A stretch of DNA of 64,000 bases from positions 62,001 to 126,000 of the forward strand of contig NZ_BDBL01000027.1 in NCBI RefSeq assembly GCF_001612965.1. The letters run 5' to 3'. Every line of letters starts with the position of its first letter. The first letter of the stretch is position 1. The notes below the pieces were generated by a model. That model did no database searches. It saw nothing but the letters and a program-made list of their open reading frames with translations, and was not told where the DNA came from. Below, in pieces: positions 16,297 through 24,262 of this stretch. Made by a program: the position numbers and the translations under genes. The DNA is from Nocardia kruczakiae NBRC 101016 (GTDB lineage: Bacteria > Actinomycetota > Actinomycetes > Mycobacteriales > Mycobacteriaceae).

Positions 16297-16821
16297 TCAA
16301 TCGGTCCGCCCGTGGCCGGTCCCGGGCGGAGCGGACTCCGGACGTCCCGGCTGCGGCGATCCCTCGAACAGGATGGGACGGTCGCCGGCCGGACCGAGGA
16401 ACAGACCGAGCAGCAACATCGCCGCGCCGAGGCCCAGATGCAGCCAGTTGTCCGCGGTGTTGACCGGAATGACGTTCGCGCTCGACTCCTTGTCCACGAC
16501 CAGGCCGTACACCCAGAGCGCGAGGTAGACGACGCCGCCCGCGATGAGATAGGTCCGCGCGGTCATCGTCGTGCGGCCCATCGCCAGACCCGCGACGCCG
16601 AACACCAGATGCACGATGTTGTGCAGCGCCGAGACCTGGAACACGCCGAACAGCTCGGCGCCGGAATGGTGCCCGGTCCAGGTGAGCATGTCGTAGTTCG
16701 TGGTCACGCCCGGGATGAACCCGAGCACCCCGACCACCAGGAACGCCGCCCCGACCACATAGGCTGCGGCCTGCACCGGGGAAACCCGTGCCCGATGCCG
16801 AGGTACAGATGCGGTGGCCAT
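16297..16821 (-). CDS. DUF4383 membrane protein
   Basis: 174 residues, four transmembrane helices. Family-type features are HNIVHLVFGVAGLAMG near residue 66 and TADNWLHLGLGAAMLLLG near 122, both with conserved His. The C-terminal 30 residues are hydrophilic. Function unknown; the family is common among stress-induced actinobacterial genes. ATG with GAAGGGAGC. Convergent with the SDR, 8 bases apart. Confidence 0.82.
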   Translation of the reverse strand: MATASVPRHRARVSPVQAAAYVVGAAFLVVGVLGFIPGVTTNYDMLTWTGHHSGAELFGVFQVSALHNIVHLVFGVAGLAMGRTTMTARTYLIAGGVVYLALWVYGLVVDKESSANVIPVNTADNWLHLGLGAAMLLLGLFLGPAGDRPILFEGSPQPGRPESAPPGTGHGRTD

Positions 16822-16901
16822 CGCTGCTCCCTTCGAATGCCGAAGATTCGCCCGTGACTTCGACGGTAACCGCACCGGACCGCCGCGAACAGCGCGAACC
16901 C

Positions 16902-16925
16902 GTTACAACCCGGTCGGCGCGGGTA
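16902..16925 (+). promoter_or_regulatory. SigB/SigF-type promoter for the molybdo-operon
   Basis: GTTA (16902-16905), 15 bases, GGGTA (16921-16925). One mismatch in the -35; 73 bases before the ATG. Confidence 0.5.
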
Positions 16926-16997
16926 TCGCGGACACGGACCGGGCTGTGGCCAGGACCGGGTTCGCGCCATCCGCCACTCTTCGTCTCCGAGGTGACC

Positions 16998-19424
16998 ATG
17001 CATATCCGATCCGGTACCCACACGGCCGGGGCGAGCGAACACGACCGCATCGCGCACCCGTGGGGGACGCGCACTCCGTACGGGCCCGGGCAACCGTGGC
17101 CGGCACGCGTGGACATGTTCCTGGCCGAAGGGGTGCGCGAGGACATGGTGGAACGCTGGGTGCCGACCGCCTCGGTGCTGCATTCCAACGGCGACGCGAT
17201 GGATATCGCCGTGCGCGAGGGCCGCATCGTGGGGGTGCGCGGCCGCGCCGGGGATCGGGTCAACCGCGGGCGGCTGGGACCGAAGGACCTGTTCGGCTGG
17301 CAGGCCAACAATTCTCCCGACAGGCTGACGGCTCCGCTGGTGCGCCGCCGCGGCAAACTGGTCGAAACCGATTGGGACACCGCCATGTCGATGGTGGCCG
17401 AGCGGACCCGGGAGCTGCTGGGTGAGCGCGGGCCGGGATCGATCGGCTTCTACACCACCGGGCAACTGTTCCTGGAGGAGTACTACGCGCTCACCGTCCT
17501 GGCCCGCGGCGGCATCGGCACCAATCATCTCGACGGCAACACCCGGCTGTGCACCGCCACCGCGGGTGAGGCGCTGAAGGAGTCGTTCGGCTCCGACGGG
17601 CAGCCCGGCAGTTACGCCGACGTCGACCACGCCGACGTGATCGCGCTCTACGGCCACAACGTCGCCGAAACCCAGACCGTGCTGTGGTCGCGCATGCTCG
17701 ATCGCCTGCGCGGCCCGAATCCGCCCGCCCTCGTCTGCGTCGACCCCCGCACCACACAGGTGGCCCGCGCGGCCACCATCCATCTGGCACCGCGCCCGGG
17801 CACCAACGTGATGGTGATGAACGCGTTGTTGCACGAGCTGATTCGCAACGACTGGATCGATCGCGACTACATCGCCGCGCACACCGTCGGATTCGACGAA
17901 TTGCGTCGACAGGTCGCCGGCTGCACGCCCGAACGCGCGGCGGAGATATGCGGCGTGCCGGCGGACGACCTGCGGGCCGCGGCGAGGGTGATCGGCACCG
18001 GCGAGCGGGTGCTGTCGACCGTGCTGCAGGGCTTCTACCAGTCTCACCAGGCCACCGCGGCGGCGGTGCAGGTCAACAACATTCATCTGATTCGCGGCAT
18101 GCTGGGCCGGCCCGGCTGCGGGGTGCTGCAGATGAACGGCCAGCCCACCGCCCAGAACACCCGCGAATGCGGTGCCAACGGCGATCTGCCGGGATTCCGA
18201 AACTGGGCCAACGATTCTCACGTCGAGGAACTGGCGCGGCTGTGGAATGTCGACCCCGAACGCATACCGCACTTCAGCGCGCCGACGCATCTGATGCAGA
18301 TCCTGCGCTTCGTCGAGGACGGCTCGATCCGCTTCCTGTACGTCAACGGCACCAACCCGGCGGTATCGCTGCCCGAACTCGCGCGCGTGCGCGCCCTGCT
18401 GTCGCAGCGGCGGCTGTTTCTCGTCGTGCAGGACATCTTCCTGTCCGAGACGGCGCAATGGGCGGATGTGGTGCTGCCGGCGGCGACCTGGGGCGAGAAG
18501 ACCGGCACCTTCACCAACGCCGACCGCACCGTGCACCTGTCGGAGAAGGCGGTCGAGCCGCCCGGCGCCGCCCGGCCGGATCTGGACATCTTCCTCGACT
18601 ACGCCCGCCGCCTGGATCTGCGCGACGCCGACGGCGCACCGCTGCTGCCGTGGCGGACGCCGGAAGAGGTGTTCGAGCAGTGGAAGCGGTGCAGTGCGGG
18701 ACGCCTGTGCGACTACTCGGCGATGAGCTACGAGAAACTGCGCGCGCTGGGCGGTATCCAGTGGCCGTGCACCGAGGAGCATCCGGAGGGCACCGAGCGC
18801 TTGTACGCCGACGCGAAATTCCGTGCGGCGCCGCAGGATTGCGAAACCTACGGTCGCGATCTGATCACCGGAGCGCCGCTGGAGCCGACCGAATATCGCG
18901 CGCTGAACCCCGAGGGCCGCGCGGTCATCAAGGCCGCGGAGTATCTCCCGCGGCACGAGTCGCCGAATGAGGACTATCCGTATGCGCTGATCACCGGTCG
19001 CACGCTCTACCACTTCCACACTCGCACCAAAACCGGCCGGGTCTCGCAACTGCAGGCCGCCGCGCCGGAGGTGTGGGTGGAGATGGCCGCCGAGGACGCC
19101 CGCCGCGAAGGGTGGGACGACGGCGACCTGGTGCGCGTGCGCACCGCGCGCGGGCAGGTAACGGCCCGGCTGCGCACCGGCGACATCCGCCCCGGCGTGG
19201 TCTTCCTCCCGTTCCACTACGGCTACTGGGACACCGCGGCCGGCGATCGCCCAGCCGGGAAGGACGGCACCGCCGCCAACGAGCTCACGCCCACCGAATG
19301 GGATCCGGTGTCCAAACAACCGCTGTTCAAATCCGGCGCGGCCGCGATGGAACTCGTGCGCCCCGGCCGGCGATCGGAACGGACCACCACACCGGCGGTC
19401 GAACTGGAGCGGAGTGTGCGATGA
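16998..19424 (+). CDS. Molybdopterin oxidoreductase (assimilatory nitrate reductase-like) lacking the N-terminal Fe-S cysteines
   Basis: 808 residues. Residues about 52-115 correspond to the usual [4Fe-4S] domain, but the three expected cysteines are Ser59, His62 and Asp66 (ASVLHSNGDAMD), so no cluster can be bound there. The Mo-bis-MGD domains follow: TNHLDGNTRLCTATAG with Cys185 as probable Mo ligand, VNGTNPAVSLPE, and the C-terminal molydopterin-dinucleotide-binding domain (YALITGRTLYHFHT near residue 665). No signal peptide, so cytoplasmic. First gene of a four-gene operon; the ATG has GAGGTGA close by. Substrate and electron donor are unknown. Confidence 0.85.
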   Translation: MHIRSGTHTAGASEHDRIAHPWGTRTPYGPGQPWPARVDMFLAEGVREDMVERWVPTASVLHSNGDAMDIAVREGRIVGVRGRAGDRVNRGRLGPKDLFGWQANNSPDRLTAPLVRRRGKLVETDWDTAMSMVAERTRELLGERGPGSIGFYTTGQLFLEEYYALTVLARGGIGTNHLDGNTRLCTATAGEALKESFGSDGQPGSYADVDHADVIALYGHNVAETQTVLWSRMLDRLRGPNPPALVCVDPRTTQVARAATIHLAPRPGTNVMVMNALLHELIRNDWIDRDYIAAHTVGFDELRRQVAGCTPERAAEICGVPADDLRAAARVIGTGERVLSTVLQGFYQSHQATAAAVQVNNIHLIRGMLGRPGCGVLQMNGQPTAQNTRECGANGDLPGFRNWANDSHVEELARLWNVDPERIPHFSAPTHLMQILRFVEDGSIRFLYVNGTNPAVSLPELARVRALLSQRRLFLVVQDIFLSETAQWADVVLPAATWGEKTGTFTNADRTVHLSEKAVEPPGAARPDLDIFLDYARRLDLRDADGAPLLPWRTPEEVFEQWKRCSAGRLCDYSAMSYEKLRALGGIQWPCTEEHPEGTERLYADAKFRAAPQDCETYGRDLITGAPLEPTEYRALNPEGRAVIKAAEYLPRHESPNEDYPYALITGRTLYHFHTRTKTGRVSQLQAAAPEVWVEMAAEDARREGWDDGDLVRVRTARGQVTARLRTGDIRPGVVFLPFHYGYWDTAAGDRPAGKDGTAANELTPTEWDPVSKQPLFKSGAAAMELVRPGRRSERTTTPAVELERSVR

Positions 19425-19909
19425 ACGATCTGGACGCCATGCTCGCCGAAATACACGGCAGCGACACCCATCTCGGCACACTGCTGATCCGCACCGCCGA
19501 TCGTCACCGCACCGACCACGAGGTCCACCACGTGTGCCGGGATCTGCTGGTCTGGACCGACGAGCATCGCCGCAAACTGGCCCACACCGGAGAACGGCGC
19601 GGCCTGCACCTGGACGCGTCGCCGCTGTCGGTCGCCGGACCGGTGGAATCGGCGCGCCGGACGCTCGGGGCCCTGGTCGGCCGGCGGCACGCGCCCGCGC
19701 TGCTGTTGCTGCGCGATCTGCGTACGCTCCACAGCCATGCCGCGGTGGTATCGGTGAACTGGGAAATCCTGGCCCAAGCGGCGCAGGCGGCGAGGGACGG
19801 CGAACTGCTGGACCTGGCCTCCGACTGCCATCCGGAGACGTTGCGACAAATGCGCTGGGCCAATGCCAAGATCAAGGAGACCGCTCCCCAGGCCGTCGCG
19901 ACGCCGTGA
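19421..19909 (+). CDS. Hypothetical helical His-rich protein, 162 aa
   Basis: Its ATG overlaps the molybdoenzyme stop (ATGA). The sequence is helical, with a His/Asp/Glu-rich segment (ADRHRTDHEVHHVCRDLL, then TDEHRRKLAH) at residues 26-55 that could bind metal as in ferritin-like or hemerythrin-like bundles, followed by LLLLRDLRTLHSHAAVVSVNW. I do not recognise a named family. Because of coupling, it may be a partner or electron donor of the Fe-S-less molybdoenzyme. Confidence 0.65.
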   Translation: MNDLDAMLAEIHGSDTHLGTLLIRTADRHRTDHEVHHVCRDLLVWTDEHRRKLAHTGERRGLHLDASPLSVAGPVESARRTLGALVGRRHAPALLLLRDLRTLHSHAAVVSVNWEILAQAAQAARDGELLDLASDCHPETLRQMRWANAKIKETAPQAVATP

Positions 19910-19941
19910 ATACCGCTGCCGACGGCGGGTATGCGCCCGCT

Positions 19942-20766
19942 ATGACTGCCTCGATAGAGCAGTTGCTGCACACGCTCACCAAGGTGGTGAACGCGCTGCT
20001 GGCCCATGAGATCGACTTCGCGGTCGGCGGCGGCTGTGCGGTGTACGCGCGCGGGGGTCCCGCGAGCGACCACGATGTCGACATCTACGTCAAACCGGCC
20101 GACGCCTTCCGGGCTCGCGACATCCTGACCGCGTCCGGACTGCATGCCGTCGACCCGCCCGAGGACTGGCTGACCAAGGTGTACGACGGAGATACGCTGG
20201 TGGACTTGATCTTCCGGCCCAACTACCGCAACGTCGACGACGATCTGCTGGGCCGCGCGACCTGGATGCGGATAGGCCCGGCGGCGGCTCCGGTGCTCAG
20301 CGGCACCGATCTGATGGTGGACAAATTGATGGTCCTCGACCCGCACCGGCTCGATTTCACCCGGCTGCTGGCGATCGCCCGGGATCTGCGGGAACAGGTC
20401 GACTGGCGGCGCGCCCGGGACGAAACCGAGGTCTCGCCGTACGCACGGGCGTTTCTGGCGCTGGTCGAGGATCTCGGAATCGGAGGTGAGGTCATGGCTC
20501 AGGACTCTGGCGACGAGGTGTTGCCGCAATATCTGGTCGCGAATCTGCGGCGGGCCTTCGCGGAGGACCCGCGTACCGCGGAACTCGGCGTGCAGGTGAC
20601 CATCCGCGGCGCCGTGGTGGTGTTGTGCGGAGAGGTCGGCAGTGAACAGCAGCGCAGGGATCTGGAGGACATCGTGCGCGAGCGGGCGCCGAAACTGCGT
20701 ATTCACAACGATATTCGGGTGTCCTCCACGCAGTCGCCCGTCGTCGATCACGAACGGCTGAGCTGA
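19942..20766 (+). CDS. Nucleotidyltransferase (MNT/AbiEii-like)-BON domain fusion
   Basis: 274 residues. The N-terminal part (about 1-180) has VGGGCAVYARGGPASDHDVDIYV, the GG-x-A/DxD pattern of minimal nucleotidyltransferases, then DTLVDLIFRPN. The C-terminal 90 residues read as a BON domain (QVTIRGAVVVLCGEVGSEQQ). An in-frame GTG at 19906 overlaps the preceding stop and is an alternative start. An excellent internal GGAGGTGAG plus ATG at 20494 could produce the BON domain alone. Third gene of the molybdo-operon. Confidence 0.72.
   Translation: MTASIEQLLHTLTKVVNALLAHEIDFAVGGGCAVYARGGPASDHDVDIYVKPADAFRARDILTASGLHAVDPPEDWLTKVYDGDTLVDLIFRPNYRNVDDDLLGRATWMRIGPAAAPVLSGTDLMVDKLMVLDPHRLDFTRLLAIARDLREQVDWRRARDETEVSPYARAFLALVEDLGIGGEVMAQDSGDEVLPQYLVANLRRAFAEDPRTAELGVQVTIRGAVVVLCGEVGSEQQRRDLEDIVRERAPKLRIHNDIRVSSTQSPVVDHERLS
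20494..20766 (+). other. Possible internally initiated BON-domain protein, 90 aa
   Basis: ATG at 20494 is preceded by GGAGGTGAG (20482-20490) and is in frame with the fusion gene around it. The encoded segment is exactly the BON domain. Either this is a second translation product or the boundary of two genes that were joined by loss of a stop codon. Confidence 0.4.
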
Positions 20767-21575
20767 TGACGGGCCCGGGACGGACGACCGACGGGGTGGT
20801 GCGCATCGCGGCGGTGGCCGATATCCACCTCGGTGCCGAGTCGCGGGGGACGCTGCGCCCGGCATGGGAGCGACTGCCCGAGGAGGCCGACGTGCTGCTG
20901 GTCGGTGGCGATCTCACCCGGCACGGCACCCTCGACGAGGCGCGGGTGGTCGCCACCGAACTGGAGGACCCCGGCGTGCCGGTGATCGCGGTGCTCGGCA
21001 ATCACGACCACCATTCCGATCTGCAGGACGACATCACGGCCCTGCTGCGCGATCACGGGATCCGGGTGCTGGAGGGGACCTCCACCACGGTGACCGTGGG
21101 TCCCTATTCGCTGGGCGTGGCGGGGACGAAGGGCTTCGGCGGCGGCTTCGCCGGCAAGTGCGCGAGCGTGTTCGGTGAGCGCATCATGCGCGACTTCGCC
21201 TCCTACACCGTCGATCTCGCCGACGCGCTGCATGTCGCCCTGTGCGGGCTCGACACCGATGTGAAGGTCGCGCTCACCCACTATTCCCCCTGCGGTGACA
21301 CCCTGCACGGCGAGCCGCCGGAGATCTATCCGTTCCTGGGCTCGTACCTGCTCGGTGAGGCGATCGACACCTGCGGAGGCGCCGATCTGGCGATCCACGG
21401 GCACGCGCACGCCGGATACGAGCGCGGCACCACGCCCGGCGGGGTCCGGGTGCGCAACGTGGCCCAGCCGGTGATCCGCGCGGCCTACACGGTCTACGAT
21501 CTCTCGGTGCCGGAGCGGGCGGACGGTTCCGGTGCGCCGAGCGAGTCGCACGACGCCGCGCGGACCCCGGCCTGA
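20766..21575 (+). CDS. Metallophosphoesterase
   Basis: 269 residues with the calcineurin-type metal motifs: ADIHLG (residue ~19), GGDLTRHG (~47), GNHDHHSD (~79), LTHYSP (~168) and GHAHAG (~218). These make a two-metal phosphoesterase. A C-terminal 25 residues are disordered-looking. The ATG shares a base with the previous stop (TGATG). Last gene of the molybdo-operon. The phosphate ester acted on is unknown. Confidence 0.85.
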   Translation: MTGPGRTTDGVVRIAAVADIHLGAESRGTLRPAWERLPEEADVLLVGGDLTRHGTLDEARVVATELEDPGVPVIAVLGNHDHHSDLQDDITALLRDHGIRVLEGTSTTVTVGPYSLGVAGTKGFGGGFAGKCASVFGERIMRDFASYTVDLADALHVALCGLDTDVKVALTHYSPCGDTLHGEPPEIYPFLGSYLLGEAIDTCGGADLAIHGHAHAGYERGTTPGGVRVRNVAQPVIRAAYTVYDLSVPERADGSGAPSESHDAARTPA

Positions 21576-21943
21576 CAACGAATTGCCGGAATATCCGGAC
21601 GGGGAAGTGTCGCCGAAGTTCTGGTAATTCCCCCGGGCTGCGGAATCATTTGTGGAGAATAGCCGAGGGTGGGTGCGGGAAGCCCTGGACCCAGCGGCGG
21701 GAATTGTCTTCCGGCCGATGCGGGAAGGATTGTTCCGAGCGGTCGTGACGTGAAATGGCACGCCCGCCCGGTCCGGGAAGACGTCGGCGTCTCGCTCGGT
21801 CAGGTGCTGCGACCGGCCCCGGGGCGCGACGGGAACGACCGGTGCCGCAGGAGGTTTCGCGGTGTCGGTGAGCTCGACGGACGGTACCTGATGAAGATCG
21901 CCGAGCGGCTCGGCGTACGCACAAAATCGCGCACATTCAACCG

Positions 21944-21959
21944 TGCAAATGTGCTTGCA
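21944..21959. promoter_or_regulatory. Inverted repeat TGCAA-N6-TTGCA
   Basis: Candidate operator upstream of the AMP-binding gene; a related near-copy (TGCATCCGTAAATGC) follows at once. Confidence 0.35.
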
Positions 21960-21987
21960 TCCGTAAATGCTTTCGCACAACACGTGA

Positions 21988-22009
21988 CAATGCGCGCGGT
22001 TGCGCATTG
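21988..22009. repeat. 8-bp inverted repeat CAATGCGC/GCGCATTG
   Basis: Perfect arms with a 6-base loop. It could be an operator, or a hairpin ending any transcript from the molybdo-operon. Confidence 0.45.
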
Positions 22010-22172
22010 TTGTTGTTCTGGCTAATGTGTCCGCATCCCGGTGGCGTACATGTGACGTTTCCTTCGCAGGCGATGCGTCGCTGCCTGTGTCCGCATGTGA
22101 TCGGGTGCGAGCGTGTACTGCGGGGAGGAATGCGGTAGATATCGGACAAGGGGGAACAAAGATTGGTATTCG

Positions 22173-23351
22173 ATGACAATAAATTCTGCATCGGTGAATA
22201 TTCGAGGATATCGGGGCAGGGATATCGCGACCGGTGCCGGTAGGCCCGCGCTGTTGTTCAGCGCGGTCACGACCGCCATGCGGATGCGCCCGTACGCGAC
22301 GGTGTCGAGCATGCACGACAGCCGGACCTTCGGTGACCTGCTCGCCGAGGTCTCCGACAAGGCCGCGCGATTCGATACGGTGTTGCGTCGTCCGCGTGCG
22401 AGAGTCCTTGTGGCACTCGGCAATTCCCCCGGATACATCTCGACGATGCTGTCGCTGCTCGCCCGCGGCGACATCCCCGTCCTGGCCAATCCGGCACTGC
22501 CGCTCACCGCGATGCGCGAGCTGATCGAGGAGTGCGGCATCGACGCCGTCGTCGCTTCCGGCCAGGCCGGCGGAATCCGGCTCGACGAACGATCCTGGGC
22601 ACAGCGCACCGATTTCGACGGCGACCGCCCGGCCCTGCACCGCGACACCGAACTGTGCCGCGTCGCGTCGGCGCCGTCGCGGCGACTGGTCTGTCTCGAG
22701 TACTCCGCGACCGCGGTGCTCAACGCGGCCACCGCGTGGGTGGGCGCGAGCAAACTGCGCGAATCCGATCGCACGCTGTGTTTCGCGGGTCTGTTCGGGC
22801 GCTTCGGATTCCACACCGCCACCGTCGCCAATCTCGTCGCCGGCGCCGATCTGGTGCTTCCGGCCGGAACCCACGCGCCGGGCAATATCCATCGTCACCT
22901 GGCCGCGGAGTCGCCGACCGTGCTGGTGGCCGAACCGGCCGTCTATCAGGCGATGGTGCAGGGCACCCGGGAGGACCTGTCGGTCGACGTCGCGGCGGCG
23001 CTGCGCCGGATCCGGCTGCGGCTGTCGCCGCATTCGGTCGCCTCCTCGGTGGCGGCACGGGTGCGGGCCGTGTCGGGCCCGATCACCATCTGCTACGGCC
23101 TCGACGAAACCGGCCCGGTCGCCTACGGTTTCGACGCCGCCGACGGTGCGCCCGGTGTCCACCTGCTGTCCGGAGTCCGTATGGAGAACCGCTCCACCGA
23201 CGGCGAGCAGTACGCGCGCGTGCACACCAAATCACTGGCGACGACCTACCTCAACGACCCGCTCGAATTCGAACGCGCCCTCACCGGCGACGGCAGCTAT
23301 CTGAGCCGCAGCCTGGCCGGCCTGCCCGCATCGGTCGTCGACGCCGGCTGA
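22173..23351 (+). CDS. AMP-dependent synthetase/ligase-like protein without C-terminal domain
   Basis: 392 residues. The fold of the large ANL domain can be followed: FGDLLAEVSDKAARFD, VLVALGNSPGYISTMLSLLARG, PVLANPALPLTAMRELIEEC, LVCLEYSATAVLNAATAW, GLFGRFGFHTATVANLVAGADLV, and ITICYGLDETGPVAYG as the A5-like Y-G-x-x-E/D-T motif. The Ser/Thr/Gly-rich A3 loop is degenerate, and the 100-residue C-terminal lid is missing. Activity may be partial or only binding. No neighbour is cotranscribed. First 25 codons are unusually A+T-rich (ATGACAATAAATTCT). The start is uncertain, with a weak ribosome site. Confidence 0.7.
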   Translation: MTINSASVNIRGYRGRDIATGAGRPALLFSAVTTAMRMRPYATVSSMHDSRTFGDLLAEVSDKAARFDTVLRRPRARVLVALGNSPGYISTMLSLLARGDIPVLANPALPLTAMRELIEECGIDAVVASGQAGGIRLDERSWAQRTDFDGDRPALHRDTELCRVASAPSRRLVCLEYSATAVLNAATAWVGASKLRESDRTLCFAGLFGRFGFHTATVANLVAGADLVLPAGTHAPGNIHRHLAAESPTVLVAEPAVYQAMVQGTREDLSVDVAAALRRIRLRLSPHSVASSVAARVRAVSGPITICYGLDETGPVAYGFDAADGAPGVHLLSGVRMENRSTDGEQYARVHTKSLATTYLNDPLEFERALTGDGSYLSRSLAGLPASVVDAG

Positions 23352-23502
23352 CGGCGGCGGCGCGGCCGGGGCATGCCGCCGCCGCACCTCGGCATTTCAT
23401 CCGCGGTGGGTGATGCCGCCGTCGCGCGGGCGATACACAGTCGATGCGCCGGCGCTCGACGCCTCGTGAGCGCCGGGCCCGATCGGCCTGTGAGGAGCCC
23501 CG

Positions 23503-24192
23503 GTGGCGAATCGACGATCTGAGCGGATGCGTGGTCGTGCCGCCGCGGCATGGCGTTACGTCCGCACGGCGCCGTGGACGTTCTCGTGGTTGGCACTGCT
23601 GCTGGTGACCACGATCGTGCAGCATGCGGTGCCGCTGGACGACCTGAAGATCATTCTGGGCGAGCGCTCGACGAATCTGTCGAATCTGAAGAGCGATCCG
23701 CTCCACGTCCTGGTGACCAGCCTGCTGTGGGTCGCGGGCTACTTCTGGCTGCCGTATCTGGTGCTGTACTGCGTCTTCCACGCGCCCGCCGAACGGTGGC
23801 TGGGAGCCCTGCGCTGGGCGATCGTCGGATTGCTCGCCCATGTGGGCGCCACCTACATCAGCGAGGGGCTGCTCGGCTGGGCGATCCGGCACGGATATGC
23901 CGATCCCGCTCTCGTCGACGTGCGCGATATCGGCGTCAGCTACTTTCTCGCCGGCATCATCGGCGTGCTGACCTATCACCTCGCGTATCCCTGGCGATGG
24001 GTCTATGTCGTTGCGGCCACGGCATGTTTCGCCGCGCCGCCGCTGATCCACCTGACCTTCACGGGAATCGGCCACTTCTCGGCCTTCCTGATCGGCCTGG
24101 TGTGCTACCCGCTCACCCGGACCCGGACCGCGCCGACGTGGAATCCGGCGCGGGCGTGGCGGGAGCGTCACCGTCGCGCGCGCGCAGTGTAG
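23503..24192 (+). CDS. Rhomboid-like integral membrane protein
   Basis: 229 residues, GTG start after TGAGGAG. Six hydrophobic helices. DPLHVLVTSLLW near residue 66, ERWLGALRWAIVG, AHVGATYISEG and RDIGVSYFLAGIIGVLTYH are placed as in rhomboid-like proteins of Mycobacteriales; the last could supply the Ser of the Ser-His dyad (GVSYFLAG) and GHFSAF near residue 196 the His. It may be a protease or an inactive relative. Confidence 0.68.
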   Translation: MANRRSERMRGRAAAAWRYVRTAPWTFSWLALLLVTTIVQHAVPLDDLKIILGERSTNLSNLKSDPLHVLVTSLLWVAGYFWLPYLVLYCVFHAPAERWLGALRWAIVGLLAHVGATYISEGLLGWAIRHGYADPALVDVRDIGVSYFLAGIIGVLTYHLAYPWRWVYVVAATACFAAPPLIHLTFTGIGHFSAFLIGLVCYPLTRTRTAPTWNPARAWRERHRRARAV

Positions 24193-24262
24193 TTCATCGG
24201 TGCGCACCTGGAAAGCCAAGTGGCGCTGATTGTTTGCGGCGTGCTAAGAGAGTGGACGTGTT

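Larger units (their letters stand above)
21576..22172. other. Gene-free region, A+T-richer, with dyads
   Basis: About 600 bases without a convincing gene. From about 21900 the G+C content falls clearly. It contains TGCAA-N6-TTGCA (21944-21959) and an 8-bp-stem repeat CAATGCGC-N6-GCGCATTG (21988-22009). Both probably belong to the promoter or leader of the AMP-binding gene. Short open frames here have poor codon use and no ribosome site. Confidence 0.6.

Noticed and set aside
16704..19481. 925-codon open frame opposite the molybdoenzyme
   Set aside because: Antisense shadow, no domain and no start signal.
19414..19920. Reading frame of the MNT gene extended upstream through the His-rich gene
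   Set aside because: The upstream part is Arg/Pro/Gly-rich out-of-frame sequence of the neighbouring gene; the MNT motif begins near 19942.
21669..22025. Open frame of 118 codons in the AMP-binding leader
   Set aside because: No ribosome site, changing base composition and no motif; treated as noncoding.
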